Position numbers and translations under genes: made by a program. DNA of 64,000 nt from Pseudomonas hygromyciniae (GTDB taxonomy: Bacteria > Pseudomonadota > Gammaproteobacteria > Pseudomonadales > Pseudomonadaceae): positions 1,548,501 to 1,612,500 of the forward strand of contig NZ_CP070506.1 of NCBI RefSeq assembly GCF_016925675.1. The letters are read 5' to 3'. This document shows, in pieces, positions 53,540 to 62,882 of the stretch. The notes beneath the pieces are model-generated. The model saw only the letters and a list, made by a program, of their open reading frames with translations. It did no database searches and was not told the origin of the DNA. Every line of letters begins with the position of its first letter. The first letter of the stretch is position 1.

Positions 53540-54464
53540 TCAGGCTTGCCGGGGGGCGGCAAAGGGTGCGTCCAGTGGTGCGGTGTCGAAGGTGCGCAGC
53601 AGTTCGACGAGAATCTGCGTGGCCGGGCCCAGGGGCTTGTCCTTGTTCGAGTACAGGTAGAACGTCGGGTGGCGGCTGCCGCCTTGCTCCAGGGGCAGTT
53701 GCTTGAGTACGCCTTCTTTAAGCTCGCGCTCGATCATGTGCCGCGGCAGCCAGGCAAACCCCCAGGCCGCTGCCGACGAACGTAGCGGCAGTGGCCAGGC
53801 TGCCCACGGTCCAGCGCTGTTCGGCGCCGAGCCAGCCGACGTCCCGTGGTTGCTGGCGCCCGGAGTCGCGGATCACCACTTGCATCTGGCTTTCCAGGTC
53901 CTGGAAGCTCAATTCGCGGTTAAGCCGGTGCAGCGGATGTTCGGGGTGGGCCACGGCGACAAATTCCACATCGCTCATTTCCGTGCCCAGGTAGCCAGGA
54001 ATGCTGAAGCCGCTGATCGCCAGGTCGGCGACGCCTTCAATCAGCAGTTCCTCGACACCCGACAGCACTTCTTCACGCAGGCGCACGCGGCAGCCACGGC
54101 TTTGCGGCATAAAGGCGGTGAGGGCGCGCACCAGGCGAGCGTTGGGGTAGGCGGCATCGACCACCAGGCGCACTTCGGCCTCCCAACCTTGTTCCATATG
54201 ATGGGCCAGGTCTTCCAACTGGCTGGCATTTTTCACCAGTTGGCGGGAGCGGCGCAGCAGCACTTCGCCGGCCTCGGTGAGCACGGCCTTGCGCCCGTCG
54301 ATGCGCAGCAGGGGCACGCCCAACTGGTCTTGCATGCGGGCTACGGTGTAGCTCACCGAGGATTGCGAGCGGTGCAGTACTTCGGCCGCCTGGGCGAAGC
54401 CACCATGGTCGACCACGGCTTGCAACGTGCGCCATTGATCAAGGGTCACGCGGGGCGCTTTCAA
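53540..54464 (-). pseudogene. LysR-type regulator, frameshifted near the C-terminus
   Basis: The first 245 codons are intact (MKAPRVTLDQWRTLQAVVDHG, winged helix with QSSVSYTVARMQ, effector domain to TFVGSGLG). Reading then leaves frame in a run of five G (plus-strand C at 53759-53763). Removing one G joins it to the other frame, giving FAWLPRHMIERELKEGVLKQLPL and the normal LysR ending to 53540. The last 65 or so residues are therefore lost in the read as given. It is divergent from a small exported protein gene and azoR; a LysR gene next to azoR is common in Pseudomonas. Confidence 0.85.
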
Positions 54465-54513
54465 GATGAGCTCCTCTTGTCCTAAGCTGGCGGTCCTTAT
54501 TGGAGACTGCCGA

Positions 54514-54828
54514 ATGAGAAAATTCTGTTGTGTAGTGCTGGCACTGTTGCCGCTGAGCGCGTTTGCCTATCCGATCGACGTGTCAAAATCGATCAAGGGG
54601 GTGAGCATCGATTACAAGGCGTCCGATGTGGACAGTGAGATCAGCTCCATCGAACTCATTAACTTCGGCAGCAACGACGCTGCGTGCAGGGTCGCATTTA
54701 CCAATGGTCCGGAGCCTGCGCGGGTACGCAATGTCACGGTTCCCGCCGGCAAAAGCACCAACACCACGGTCAAGTTCAGCCGCGCGATTATCAAGATGCG
54801 CATCAAACTGACCTGCGAGCCCAAATAA
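54514..54828 (+). CDS. small exported protein, unknown function
   Basis: A 104-residue protein with signal peptide (VLALLPLSAFA) and a mature domain of alternating strands with Cys57 and Cys100 able to form a disulfide (DAACRVAF, LTCEPK). The fold looks like a small beta sandwich. GGAG lies nine bases before the ATG at 54514. No family recognised. It lies between the LysR pseudogene and azoR. Confidence 0.65.
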   Translation: MRKFCCVVLALLPLSAFAYPIDVSKSIKGVSIDYKASDVDSEISSIELINFGSNDAACRVAFTNGPEPARVRNVTVPAGKSTNTTVKFSRAIIKMRIKLTCEPK

Positions 54829-54979
54829 CGCAGAAGCGGGGCACGGCCACCGGCAGGCTCCGCTTATAAACAACTTAATAGATGGGTTATAGCAGTTTTT
54901 TACGCTTTTTTATCGAATGGGCTCTGTTTAACCTTCACTCCATCGACTTACAGCAATTACAGATGGAGCCTACAAAGCC

Positions 54980-55579
54980 ATGTCCAATGTTCTGATCATC
55001 GAAAGCAGCGCCCGCCAACAGGATTCCATCTCCCGCCAGTTGACCCAACAGTTCATCAGCCAATGGCAGGCCGCCCACCCAGCCGATCAGATCAGCGTGC
55101 GCGACCTGGCAGTCAACCCGGTACCGCACCTGGACGCCAACCTGTTGGGCGGTTGGATGAAGCCGGTCGAGCAGCGCAATGCCGATGAGCAGGCTTCCCT
55201 GGACCGTTCCAACCAACTGACCGAAGAACTGCTGGCCGCCGATGTGCTGGTAATGGCCGCGCCGATGTACAACTTTGCCATCCCCAGCACCCTCAAAGCC
55301 TGGCTTGACCATGTATTGCGGGCCGGCGTGACGTTCAAGTACACCGCCACCGGGCCCCAAGGTCTGCTGACCGGCAAGCGCGCCTTTGTGTTGACCGCCC
55401 GCGGCGGTATCCACACCGGCGCGAGCAGCGATCACCAGGAACCGTATCTGCGCCAGGTCATGGGTTTTATCGGTATCCATGACGTCACCTTCATTCATGC
55501 CGAAGGGGTGAACCTGGGGGGGGACTTCCAGGAAAAGGGTATGAACCACGCCAAGGCCCTGCTGGCACAGGTTGCCTGA
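54980..55579 (+). CDS. azoR: FMN-dependent NADH-azoreductase
   Basis: A 199-residue flavodoxin-like quinone and azo-bond reductase. FMN phosphate loop ESSARQQDSIS (residues 8-18), isoalloxazine-contact MYNFAIPSTLKAWLDHV (about 96) and TARGGIHTG (about 139) are typical AzoR motifs. It probably protects against quinone stress. The interval 54829-54979 is AT-rich and should hold its promoter. The frameshifted LysR gene upstream is the likely regulator. Confidence 0.94.
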   Translation: MSNVLIIESSARQQDSISRQLTQQFISQWQAAHPADQISVRDLAVNPVPHLDANLLGGWMKPVEQRNADEQASLDRSNQLTEELLAADVLVMAAPMYNFAIPSTLKAWLDHVLRAGVTFKYTATGPQGLLTGKRAFVLTARGGIHTGASSDHQEPYLRQVMGFIGIHDVTFIHAEGVNLGGDFQEKGMNHAKALLAQVA

Positions 55580-55684
55580 CGCGTTAATCGCCAGATAATC
55601 GCGCGGTGTTTATATAAATCCACGCAACCCTTCAAGTACGCGTATCGAACCTCCCTTTGCACTTGTTGCTCCTGAGTGCTCCTG

Positions 55685-55719
55685 CCCGACTGCCGCTTTA
55701 GCGAGGTCGGGTTTTTTTT
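55685..55719 (+). terminator. intrinsic terminator downstream of azoR
   Basis: CCCGAC pairs with GTCGGG around a 15-base loop that itself can pair in part, followed by eight T. It lies about 105 bases after the azoR stop, leaving a long 3' untranslated part. Confidence 0.8.
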
Positions 55720-55782
55720 GCCCCGAGTTTCGCCCCGCCGGGAAAAACGCTAATGTCGCGCCCATTCAAATACGAGGCGACC

Positions 55783-56655
55783 ATGGGCTATTTACTGATT
55801 GTCACGCTGATCCAGGCGTTTTCCTTCAGCTTGATCGGCGAATACCTGGCCGGTCATGTCGACAGCTATTTCGCCGTGCTGGTGCGTGTGTTGCTGGCTG
55901 GGCTGGTGTTTATCCCGCTGACCCGCTGGCGCTCGGTGGAGCCTGCGTTCATGCGAGGCATGCTGCTGATCGGCGCGTTGCAGTTTGGCGTGACGTATGT
56001 GTGCCTGTACTTGAGCTTTCGTGTGTTGACGGTGCCGGAGGTGTTGCTGTTCACCATCCTTACGCCGCTGCATGTGACGCTGATTGAAGACGCGCTGAAC
56101 CGGCGTTTCAACCCGTGGGCACTGATTGCCGCGCTGGTTGCTGTGGCAGGTGCGGCAGTGATCCGCTTTGACCAAATCAGCCCGGACTTCTTCATGGGCT
56201 TCTTGTTGCTGCAACTGGCCAACTTCACCTACGCCGCCGGGCAAGTGCTGTACCGACGCCTGGTGGCGCGTCATCCAAGCGACTTGCCGCATTATCGGCG
56301 CTTTGGCTATTTCTACCTGGGGGCATTGGCCGTGGTATTGCCGGCGTTCCTGCTGTTCGGCAAGGCCAACTTCTTGCCCGAAGCGCCGTTGCAGTGGGGA
56401 GTATTGGTGTTTCTGGGGCTGGTCAGTACCGCGTTGGGCTTGTACTGGTGGAACAAGGGCGCCTGCCTGGTCAACGGCGGCACCCTGGCCGTGATGAACA
56501 ACCTGCATGTGCCGGTGGGGTTGCTGCTGAATCTGCTGATCTGGAATCAGCATGAACCGTTGGGGCGGTTGTTCCTGGGCGGGGCGGTGATCGTGGCGGC
56601 GGTGTGGATCAGCCGGTTGGGTGTGCGCCCGGCTTTAGGGCTTGCCAACCGGTGA
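55783..56655 (+). CDS. EamA-family (DMT) permease, carboxylate/amino acid/amine type
   Basis: A 290-residue ten-TM inner-membrane protein. Recognisable parts are LLIVTLIQAFSFSLIGEYLAG, VLLFTILTPLHVTLIEDALN at the end of the first half, and STALGLYWWNKGACLVNGGT with MNNLHVPVGLLLNLLIWNQ in the second. The GAGG before 55783 supports that start over an ATG at 55753. Substrate unknown. It is the third EamA permease of the window. Confidence 0.85.
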   Translation: MGYLLIVTLIQAFSFSLIGEYLAGHVDSYFAVLVRVLLAGLVFIPLTRWRSVEPAFMRGMLLIGALQFGVTYVCLYLSFRVLTVPEVLLFTILTPLHVTLIEDALNRRFNPWALIAALVAVAGAAVIRFDQISPDFFMGFLLLQLANFTYAAGQVLYRRLVARHPSDLPHYRRFGYFYLGALAVVLPAFLLFGKANFLPEAPLQWGVLVFLGLVSTALGLYWWNKGACLVNGGTLAVMNNLHVPVGLLLNLLIWNQHEPLGRLFLGGAVIVAAVWISRLGVRPALGLANR

Positions 56656-56662
56656 TGAGTGT

Positions 56663-56751
56663 TGTGGGAGCGGGCTTGCTCGCGAATACGGTGGGTCAGA
56701 GCCAGATATGCTGACTGACATGCCGCATTCGCGAGCAAGCCCGCTCCCACA
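56663..56751. repeat. REP-type inverted repeat (family B)
   Basis: TGTGGGAGCGGGCTTGCTCG and its exact inverse at 56732-56751; same 89-base length and inner GTCAG/CTGAC dyad as at 26102. Between converging genes. Confidence 0.88.
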
Positions 56752-56761
56752 AGGGTTCAGC

Positions 56762-58060
56762 TTATAGCGCAGCTTTTTCTGGGGCTGGCAAATGGCTGGC
56801 ACCCAGCACCGCCGGCAACACCCCGGCCCGCAGGTCATTGCCACTTGGCTGCTGATACAGGCTCAGGCCAAACTCCGGCAACACTGCCAATAGGTAGTCA
56901 AAAATATCCCCCTGGATGCGTTCGTAATCCGCCCACGCCGTGGTGCGGGTAAAACAGTAGATTTCCAGGGGCACGCCCTGGGAGGTGGTCTGCATCTGGC
57001 GCACCATGCAGGTCATGTTCGGCTGGATATCCGGATGGCTCTTGAGGTACGCCAGGGCGTAGGCACGGAAGGTTCCCAGGTTGGTCATCCGTCGGCGGTT
57101 GGCCGAGAGTTGCGCGCTGTGGCCCTGGGCTTCGTTCCAGGCCTTCAATTCTGCCTGTTTGCGGCTGATGTAATCGGTCAGCAGGTGGACCTGGGTCATG
57201 CGCACTTCTTCATCGTCGCGCAGGAAGCGCACGCCGGCCGCGTCGATAAACAGGCTGCGCTTGATCCGCCGCCCGCCCGAGGCCTGCATGCCGCGCCAGT
57301 TCTTGAACGATTCGGACATCAGGCGCCAGGTGGGGATCGAGACGATGGTCTTGTCGAAGTTCTGCACCTTGACCGTATGCAAGGTGATGTCCACCACATC
57401 GCCATCGGCGCCGACCTGGGGCATTTCGATCCAGTCGCCGACCCGCAGCATGTCGTTGCTGGTCAATTGCACGCTGGCGACAAACGACAGCAGCGTGTCC
57501 TTGTACACCAACAGGATCACCGCCGACATCGCACCCAGGCCGGACAACAGCAACAGCGGCGAGCGGTCGATCAGCGTGGCGACAATGATGATCGCGCCAA
57601 ACACGAACAACACCATTTTCGCCAATTGCACATAGCCCTTGATCGAGCGCGTGCGCGCATGTTCGGTGCGGGCGTAGATATCCAGCAGGGCGTTGAGCAG
57701 GGCGCTCATGGCCAGGACCTGGAACAGGATGGTGAACGCCAGCGCCACGTTGCCGATGAACAACGCGGCGTTTTTGCTCAGTTCCGGCACCAGGTGCAGG
57801 CCGAACTGGATCACCAGGGACGGCGTCATCTGTGCCAGGCGATGGAAGACTTTGTTGTGCCGCAGGTCATTGAGCCAGTGCAGCGCCGGCTGGCGCCCGA
57901 GCAGTTTGACGGTGTGCAGGATGAGGTAGCGAGCCACCCGTCCGACAATCAGGGCCACGACCAGCAGCACCAGCAAGGCGATGCTTGAATGCAGCAGCGG
58001 ATGTTGGTCCAGGGCACCCCAGAGGTCTTGGACGTTGAGCCAGAGCTGTTTGATATCCAT
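56762..58060 (-). CDS. MscS-family mechanosensitive channel (YbdG-like)
   Basis: A 432-residue inner-membrane channel. Five TM segments occupy about 20-195, the last being the Ala/Gly-rich pore helix LLLLSGLGAMSAVILLVYKDTLLSFVASV (in part). A beta domain with DWIEMPQVGADGDVVDITLHTVKVQNFD (in part) and an extended cytosolic region follow. The length and the inserts after the beta domain fit YbdG rather than MscS (286 residues). It should release solutes on osmotic downshock or act in signalling. Start at 58060 (MDIKQLW). Confidence 0.88.
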   Translation of the reverse strand: MDIKQLWLNVQDLWGALDQHPLLHSSIALLVLLVVALIVGRVARYLILHTVKLLGRQPALHWLNDLRHNKVFHRLAQMTPSLVIQFGLHLVPELSKNAALFIGNVALAFTILFQVLAMSALLNALLDIYARTEHARTRSIKGYVQLAKMVLFVFGAIIIVATLIDRSPLLLLSGLGAMSAVILLVYKDTLLSFVASVQLTSNDMLRVGDWIEMPQVGADGDVVDITLHTVKVQNFDKTIVSIPTWRLMSESFKNWRGMQASGGRRIKRSLFIDAAGVRFLRDDEEVRMTQVHLLTDYISRKQAELKAWNEAQGHSAQLSANRRRMTNLGTFRAYALAYLKSHPDIQPNMTCMVRQMQTTSQGVPLEIYCFTRTTAWADYERIQGDIFDYLLAVLPEFGLSLYQQPSGNDLRAGVLPAVLGASHLPAPEKAAL

Positions 58061-58253
58061 GGTTAAACGCGATTCTTCTGTAAGACATGACGGGGCGATT
58101 AGAGCATTTAAGTGCTGCAAAGTTGTGCAGGCAGACAAATCACCTGACAAAAAACCATCTGATTGGCCCACTTCGCGTAAAGAGACTCGGCCTGAGCGCC
58201 CGAAACCGTTACCCTATGCAGCTGATTTTTTGTATTTCTTCGAGGTAGCACCC

Positions 58254-59600
58254 GTGTTTTCCCAATTCGCCCTGCACGAACGCCTGCTCAAAGCCGTGGC
58301 CGAGCTTAAATTTGTCGAGCCTACGCCTGTGCAAGCAGCGGCCATCCCGCTCGCGCTCCAAGGGCGTGACCTGCGGGTGACGGCTCAAACCGGGAGCGGC
58401 AAGACCGCCGCTTTCGTCCTGCCGATCCTTAACCGTCTGATCGGCCCGGCCAAGATCCGTGTCAGCATCAAGACCCTGATCCTGTTGCCTACCCGTGAGC
58501 TGGCCCAGCAGACCTTGAAGGAAGTGGAGCGCTTCTCGCAGTTCACCTTCATCAAATCCGGCCTGATCACTGGCGGTGAAGACTTCAAGGTGCAGGCCGC
58601 GATGCTGCGCAAGGTCCCGGATATCCTGATCGGCACCCCTGGGCGGATGATCGAGCAACTGAACGCCGGCAACCTGGACCTCAAGGAAGTCGAAGTGCTG
58701 GTGCTCGACGAAGCCGACCGCATGCTCGACATGGGGTTTGCCGACGACGTACAGCGCCTGGTCGAAGAGTGTGTCAACCGCCAGCAGACCATGCTGTTCT
58801 CCGCCACCACTGGCGGTTCGACCCTGCGCGAGATGGTCGCCAAGGTCCTGAACAACCCTGAGCACCTGCAGGTCAACAACGTCAGCGACCTGAACTCGAC
58901 TACCCGTCAGCAGATCATCACTGCTGACCACAATGTGCACAAAGAGCAGATCCTCAACTGGCTGCTGGCCAACGAGACCTATCAGAAGGCCATTGTATTC
59001 ACCAACACCCGGGCCATGGCCGACCGGATCTACGGGCGCCTGGTGGCTCAGGAGTACAAGGCGTTTGTCTTGCACGGTGAGAAGGACCAGAAGGACCGCA
59101 AGCTGGCCATCGACCGCCTCAAGCAGGGCGGCGTGAAGATCCTGGTGGCCACCGACGTCGCCGCGCGCGGCCTGGACGTCGAAGGCCTGGACATGGTGAT
59201 CAACTTCGATATGCCGCGCAGCGGCGACGAATATGTGCACCGTATCGGCCGTACCGGGCGTGCTGGCAACGATGGCCTGGCCATTTCGCTGATCTGCCAT
59301 GGCGACTGGAACCTGATGTCGAGCATCGAACGCTACCTCAAGCAGTCGTTCGAGCGCCGTACCATCAAGGAAGTCAAAGGTACCTACACCGGGCCGAAGA
59401 AGGTCAAGGCCTCGGGCAAGGCCGTGGGCGTGAAGAAGAAAAAGGTCGACGCCAAGGGCGACAAGAAGAAGGCCGGCGCCAAGTCGCCGACCAAGCGCAA
59501 GATCGCCAACCGGCCGAAGACCGACAATCTGTCGTTGGTCAGCAAGGACGGCATGGCGCCGCTCAAGCGCCGCAAGCCAGAAGCACCGGCAGCCGAGTAA
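58254..59600 (+). CDS. DEAD-box ATP-dependent RNA helicase
   Basis: A 448-residue helicase: Q motif in FVEPTPVQAAAIP, Walker A AQTGSGKT (44-51), PTRELAQQ, GTPGRMIE, DEAD (152-155), SAT, ATDVAARGLDVEG and HRIGRTGRAG. The last 70 residues are very basic (KKVKASGKAVGVKKKKVDAK and so on), an RNA-binding tail. It resembles the SrmB/RhlE group; the target is unknown. It starts with GTG behind CGAGG; the frame upstream is open but non-conserved. Confidence 0.93.
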   Translation: MFSQFALHERLLKAVAELKFVEPTPVQAAAIPLALQGRDLRVTAQTGSGKTAAFVLPILNRLIGPAKIRVSIKTLILLPTRELAQQTLKEVERFSQFTFIKSGLITGGEDFKVQAAMLRKVPDILIGTPGRMIEQLNAGNLDLKEVEVLVLDEADRMLDMGFADDVQRLVEECVNRQQTMLFSATTGGSTLREMVAKVLNNPEHLQVNNVSDLNSTTRQQIITADHNVHKEQILNWLLANETYQKAIVFTNTRAMADRIYGRLVAQEYKAFVLHGEKDQKDRKLAIDRLKQGGVKILVATDVAARGLDVEGLDMVINFDMPRSGDEYVHRIGRTGRAGNDGLAISLICHGDWNLMSSIERYLKQSFERRTIKEVKGTYTGPKKVKASGKAVGVKKKKVDAKGDKKKAGAKSPTKRKIANRPKTDNLSLVSKDGMAPLKRRKPEAPAAE

Positions 59601-59613
59601 TACGGCGGCGCAC

Positions 59614-59642
59614 AAAAAAACCGGACAATGTCCGGTTTTTTT
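59614..59642. terminator. bidirectional terminator between helicase and small exported protein genes
   Basis: AAAAAAACCGGA-CAATG-TCCGGTTTTTTT serves both converging genes; the minus-strand stop lies seven bases beyond. Confidence 0.92.
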
Positions 59643-59648
59643 ATGCCT

Positions 59649-59924
59649 TCAGTTTTTTGCCTTGGCCGCCGCTTCCTTCAATTCCTTGAGCCGCGCCTCG
59701 ATCAACTGGCACTTGTCGGGAAACTTCGCGCTTTCGGTATCCAGGTCCATTTGCTGCAGTTCATCGTTGATTTCCTTGGCCTTGGTCGGGTTCTGCTGGG
59801 TCAGCTTGCTGACTTCCTTGGCCAGTTGCTCACGTTTTTCCGTGGCCTCTTCCGGGGTACAGGCCCAGGCGGGCAGGGCGCTCAACAGGGTGGCGGCGAC
59901 GGCCAGTTGCATCAGGGTTTTCAT
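59649..59924 (-). CDS. small exported coiled-coil protein, unknown function
   Basis: A 91-residue protein with signal peptide (LAVAATLLSALPAWA) and a mature alpha-helical part rich in Lys, Glu and Gln with two cysteines (ACTPEE, DKCQLIE), which may form one disulfide across a helical hairpin. DUF1090-type proteins have a comparable plan, but similarity is weak. GGAGG precedes the ATG. Confidence 0.65.
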   Translation of the reverse strand: MKTLMQLAVAATLLSALPAWACTPEEATEKREQLAKEVSKLTQQNPTKAKEINDELQQMDLDTESAKFPDKCQLIEARLKELKEAAAKAKN

Positions 59925-60079
59925 GGGTGGACCTCCTTGGCGGTGATAGCCGGTTGAGGGCTACGGCCGGCGAAAAGTTCAGTGCAATCACGCTCGTCCA
60001 TCCGGCTGAACGGCGCTCGCACACGCCGGTCACAACCTTTGAAGGCCGCCAGTCGGTGTGCCTGCAGGAGGGATTCAGG

Positions 60080-60469
60080 ATGAGTACTTACAATTGGGAT
60101 CTGATCGAGCGTCTGTTACATGAAGTGCAAAATGGCGAGGGCAGCTTTGCCCCGCGCAAGTATGCCGAGCAGGAAGCCGCCGAGAAGGCCACGGCCGGCG
60201 ACTTCAACGGCGACCTCGATGCGCTGAAAAAGACCGCAGCCGACTATGAGGCGCTGTTGTTCAAGCGCGGTTTTATCGAGTCCCGTCCAGAGGATCAGGG
60301 CGGCAATGGCGAGAACTTCATTTTGACGCCGCTGGGGGCCCGCCTGCTGGCGCTGATCGACAGTTCCATCCCGGGCAACGATCACCCGCGCCAGGTGTTG
60401 GACGAGCAGGTGGATGCGCTGGATCCGGCGACGTTCGAGGTCGTGGCCTCCAAAGCGCAAATCGCCTGA
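60080..60469 (+). CDS. small protein with winged-helix-like (DUF2513-like) layout
   Basis: A 129-residue cytoplasmic protein: NWDLIERLLHEVQNGEG, then an acidic linker, DYEALLFKRGFIESRP and FILTPLGARLLALIDS, the order of a winged helix (helices, strand, LTxxG wing). A DUF2513-like regulator is possible. CAGGAGGGATTC gives an excellent ribosome-binding site. The gap 59925-60079 should contain divergent promoters. Confidence 0.6.
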   Translation: MSTYNWDLIERLLHEVQNGEGSFAPRKYAEQEAAEKATAGDFNGDLDALKKTAADYEALLFKRGFIESRPEDQGGNGENFILTPLGARLLALIDSSIPGNDHPRQVLDEQVDALDPATFEVVASKAQIA

Positions 60470-60496
60470 GCCGACGCAAACTGTCAAAGCAGTCGC

Positions 60497-61363
60497 CTAG
60501 GTCGCGCTGCCCTTGAGGCACTTGAGGGACTGGAAGTCGCTGCGCACCTTATCGATCCTCTGCACCAGCTTCTGTCGTTGCTGGACCGTGCTTTCGGCCA
60601 TCACATCCACCAGCAGGCTGCGGGCCGCCGCTTCGGTCTGGGCATAGGCCTGGCGATAGTCCGCAGTCCACAGGCTTTCACGGTCCACCAGCAGTTGCTC
60701 CATCTTGCCCGGGAAGTCGCTGCTGGCCCGTTGATTGACTGCCGCGATGAACTGCACCTGCCAATGGGCGCGGTTGCCGATCCATTGCTGGTTCTGCGCA
60801 CCGAGGGCGGTGGACCAGGCCTGCACACGCTGCTGCTGGCTGGCGCTCAACGGGCCGAGCCAGGCATCCAGGCGTTTGCTCATGCGCGCGCTGCGGTCTT
60901 TGATCTGCTGCTCCAGGGGCGGCTTGAGGTATTCGTCCTGGCGTTTACGCAGGTCTTTGGTCAGCGCTTGATCCATCGCCCGTACCTGCTGCTCATCCAG
61001 CCCGCGCAACAACTCGATGGCGGATGGGGTGATCTGCCGGGCGACCTCGGCGATTGCCTGCTTGGCTTCGAGGGTGCGGGTTTGCAGGGCGGCATCGCTG
61101 ACCTGATGGTTGTCGACCATCTGTTGCAGGCGGTCGAGCCAGTCCAGGTAGCCGGGCAATTGGGTGGTGCAGTGCCAGGCGAGGTGGTCCTTGAGGGTGT
61201 CGTTGAACCAGCTTTTCTGCCCGGCGTTCATGTCCAGGTAGTCGTTGAGGGTCCAGGGGATGATCACGTCGAGGTTGCGATAGGCCAGGCCCACGCGGTT
61301 GCAGCCGGAAAGCAGGACGCTCAGGGCCAGCAAGGCCACCAGGATTCTTAACCGACACAGCAT
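60497..61363 (-). CDS. DUF6279-like lipoprotein
   Basis: A 288-residue lipoprotein. The signal peptide ends in a lipobox (SVLLSGC, Cys about 22), so it is acylated and, with Asn next to Cys, probably goes to the outer membrane. The mature part is all-helical with NLDVIIPWTLNDYLDMNAGQ typical of a family found widely in Pseudomonas. AAGGA supports 61363 as the start. Function unknown. Confidence 0.75.
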   Translation of the reverse strand: MLCRLRILVALLALSVLLSGCNRVGLAYRNLDVIIPWTLNDYLDMNAGQKSWFNDTLKDHLAWHCTTQLPGYLDWLDRLQQMVDNHQVSDAALQTRTLEAKQAIAEVARQITPSAIELLRGLDEQQVRAMDQALTKDLRKRQDEYLKPPLEQQIKDRSARMSKRLDAWLGPLSASQQQRVQAWSTALGAQNQQWIGNRAHWQVQFIAAVNQRASSDFPGKMEQLLVDRESLWTADYRQAYAQTEAAARSLLVDVMAESTVQQRQKLVQRIDKVRSDFQSLKCLKGSAT

Positions 61364-61429
61364 GGGCGAGTCCTTGCGCAGACCAGGGATGTTCATCTGA
61401 ACTCGCCGGGGGCGTGACAGTTCAGCCCA

Positions 61430-62152
61430 TCAATAAAACGATCGCTCGGCCTTGAGGGTCAACAGGCCATCACATTGCGAATTGTGTCCGGAGTAGGCCG
61501 AGCAGTCGCTGCCGCTGAGGCTGGAGTCGCTGTAGATCAGGTCCAGGTCGACGCCCATCCACGGTCGGGAGAATTTCACCGACCAGTCGCTGAAACTGCG
61601 AATCGAGCCGCCTTCGACCGATGCCGGGGCGCCTAACTGATGAGTGGTGTACTTCATGCTCACGCCAATGCCGAACGGCTGGGTGCCGCCCAGGTCGGCA
61701 AACAGCGTGCTGTCGCGACGATCGGGATCGTTGCCCAATGACACGCCAAACCGATTGCCCAGCAAGTTCAGGCCGCCGTAGAACTCCTGGCTGTCGAGGG
61801 GGCTCAGCTTGGGGTAGCTGTAGTGGATCATCCCCAGTTCATAGCCCAGGGTCTGGTCGAACGGGCGCTTGAAGCCCAAATAAGAGTCGACTTCCAGTTT
61901 ACTGGCGGGCGACAGCCCCATGCTCGGCGAAAACTGGCCGAAATACAGACCGCTGGCGTGGCTCAGGTCGAGGCCACCGTGGAACGAGTTGCTGCTCGCA
62001 GAGGTGGGTTTGACCAAGCCCTGGGCCATGCTACGGCTGGGTGTGGTCCCCAGTTTCAAGTCGAAGTCGCCCAGTTCACGCTGGAAAACCTGCGCGTCGG
62101 CGAGAGGGCTGGCGAGCAGGGCGCTGACCAGGAAAATGCAGGGCTTGAGCAA
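61430..62152 (-). CDS. TorF-type putative porin or outer-membrane beta protein
   Basis: A 240-residue exported protein with signal peptide (LVSALLASPLADA) and alternating strands ending in an aromatic residue (KAERSFY), the sorting signal of outer-membrane barrels. Patterns such as GLYFGQFSPSM, SKLEVDSYLGFKRPF and YELGMIHYSYP match the TorF family of small putative porins. The role is unknown. Two late cysteines (SDCSAYSGHNSQC) may pair. Confidence 0.7.
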   Translation of the reverse strand: MLKPCIFLVSALLASPLADAQVFQRELGDFDLKLGTTPSRSMAQGLVKPTSASSNSFHGGLDLSHASGLYFGQFSPSMGLSPASKLEVDSYLGFKRPFDQTLGYELGMIHYSYPKLSPLDSQEFYGGLNLLGNRFGVSLGNDPDRRDSTLFADLGGTQPFGIGVSMKYTTHQLGAPASVEGGSIRSFSDWSVKFSRPWMGVDLDLIYSDSSLSGSDCSAYSGHNSQCDGLLTLKAERSFY

Positions 62153-62307
62153 GCGTCACTCCATGAAAAGCGAGGAGCAGTAACAGAAGGAATCGGGCAA
62201 ACGCCCGTTCTAGACGTGTGCAAGCATACCGGCGAAAGTCAGGGGGTGAGGCCCGTTCGTCGATTGGCAGGGTTGAAGGTGTGTCTGGGGGAGGGTGCTG
62301 GCTCTAG

Positions 62308-62337
62308 TCCTAGCGCCTTGATAGGCAAGGCGCTTAG
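62308..62337 (-). terminator. strong hairpin downstream of the 59-residue protein gene
   Basis: CCTAGCGCCTT and AAGGCGCTTAGG pair with one bulge around GATAGGC, 33 bases past the stop of the minus-strand small gene. Confidence 0.55.
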
Positions 62338-62369
62338 GGACCAGGTGGGGTGCGTAGGCGGCTTTGCGC

Positions 62370-62549
62370 TTACTTCTTGCCCAGGGTGATCTGCTTGGAC
62401 GGGCCGAAAGTCTGGCCGCTCACGCCCTTGGCGATCTGCTGGATTTCGCCACCGGACTTGAGGAACGCGGCGATTTGGTTGTTGATCGATTCGCTGGTTT
62501 CAACGGCGGGAGCGGGCTTTGCTTTGCTGTTGGATGCTTTTACGCGCAT
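62370..62549 (-). CDS. small protein with FLxxGGxIxxI motif
   Basis: A 59-residue protein (MRVKASNSKAKPAPAVETSE...). A disordered Lys/Ala/Pro-rich start is followed by INNQIAAFLKSGGEIQQIAKG, a helix with the AFLxxGGxIxxI pattern, and a basic end. The pattern weakly recalls the C-terminal motif of SutA-type RNA-polymerase-binding proteins. A GTG at 62558 with a closer AGGTT is an alternative start. Function unknown. Confidence 0.65.
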   Translation of the reverse strand: MRVKASNSKAKPAPAVETSESINNQIAAFLKSGGEIQQIAKGVSGQTFGPSKQITLGKK

Positions 62550-62882
62550 GGCGGCCACTAACCTGTAGAAAATTAACTTGGCCAGACATCGTACATGAAA
62601 TGCTTGACAATTGCTTGGTAAATATCTCCCAGGAATAAGCTGCGTTATTATAAATACCTAAGTTGGTCTTTGGCTGAGGGCTCTAACTCGCTGTTTTAAA
62701 TAGAAACCCGAGGAAAAAACCGCACCTGGCCATCAATGCCAGCCTGTGGTCTGACCTGACGAGCGGAGCGATTGGCTAAAATCCCCTGGCAAACCCGCGA
62801 TTTTTCAGGGTTGCGCGCCTGGACACGGGACCGCCGCCTTCAACTCGGGTAGAATGCCGCCCACGCAATGAGGGTATCGGAA
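62550..62882. other. AT-rich intergenic region
   Basis: Between two divergent genes. It has lower GC than its surroundings, including TTGACA at 62604-62609 and TTATTATAAAT near 62645, but no correctly spaced -35/-10 pair stands out. It presumably holds both promoters. I see no ORF or repeat. Confidence 0.5.

Noticed and set aside
15610..56751. Repeated palindromes considered as CRISPR repeats
   Set aside because: Copies are scattered kilobases apart between genes, inverted in pairs, with no regular spacers or cas genes.
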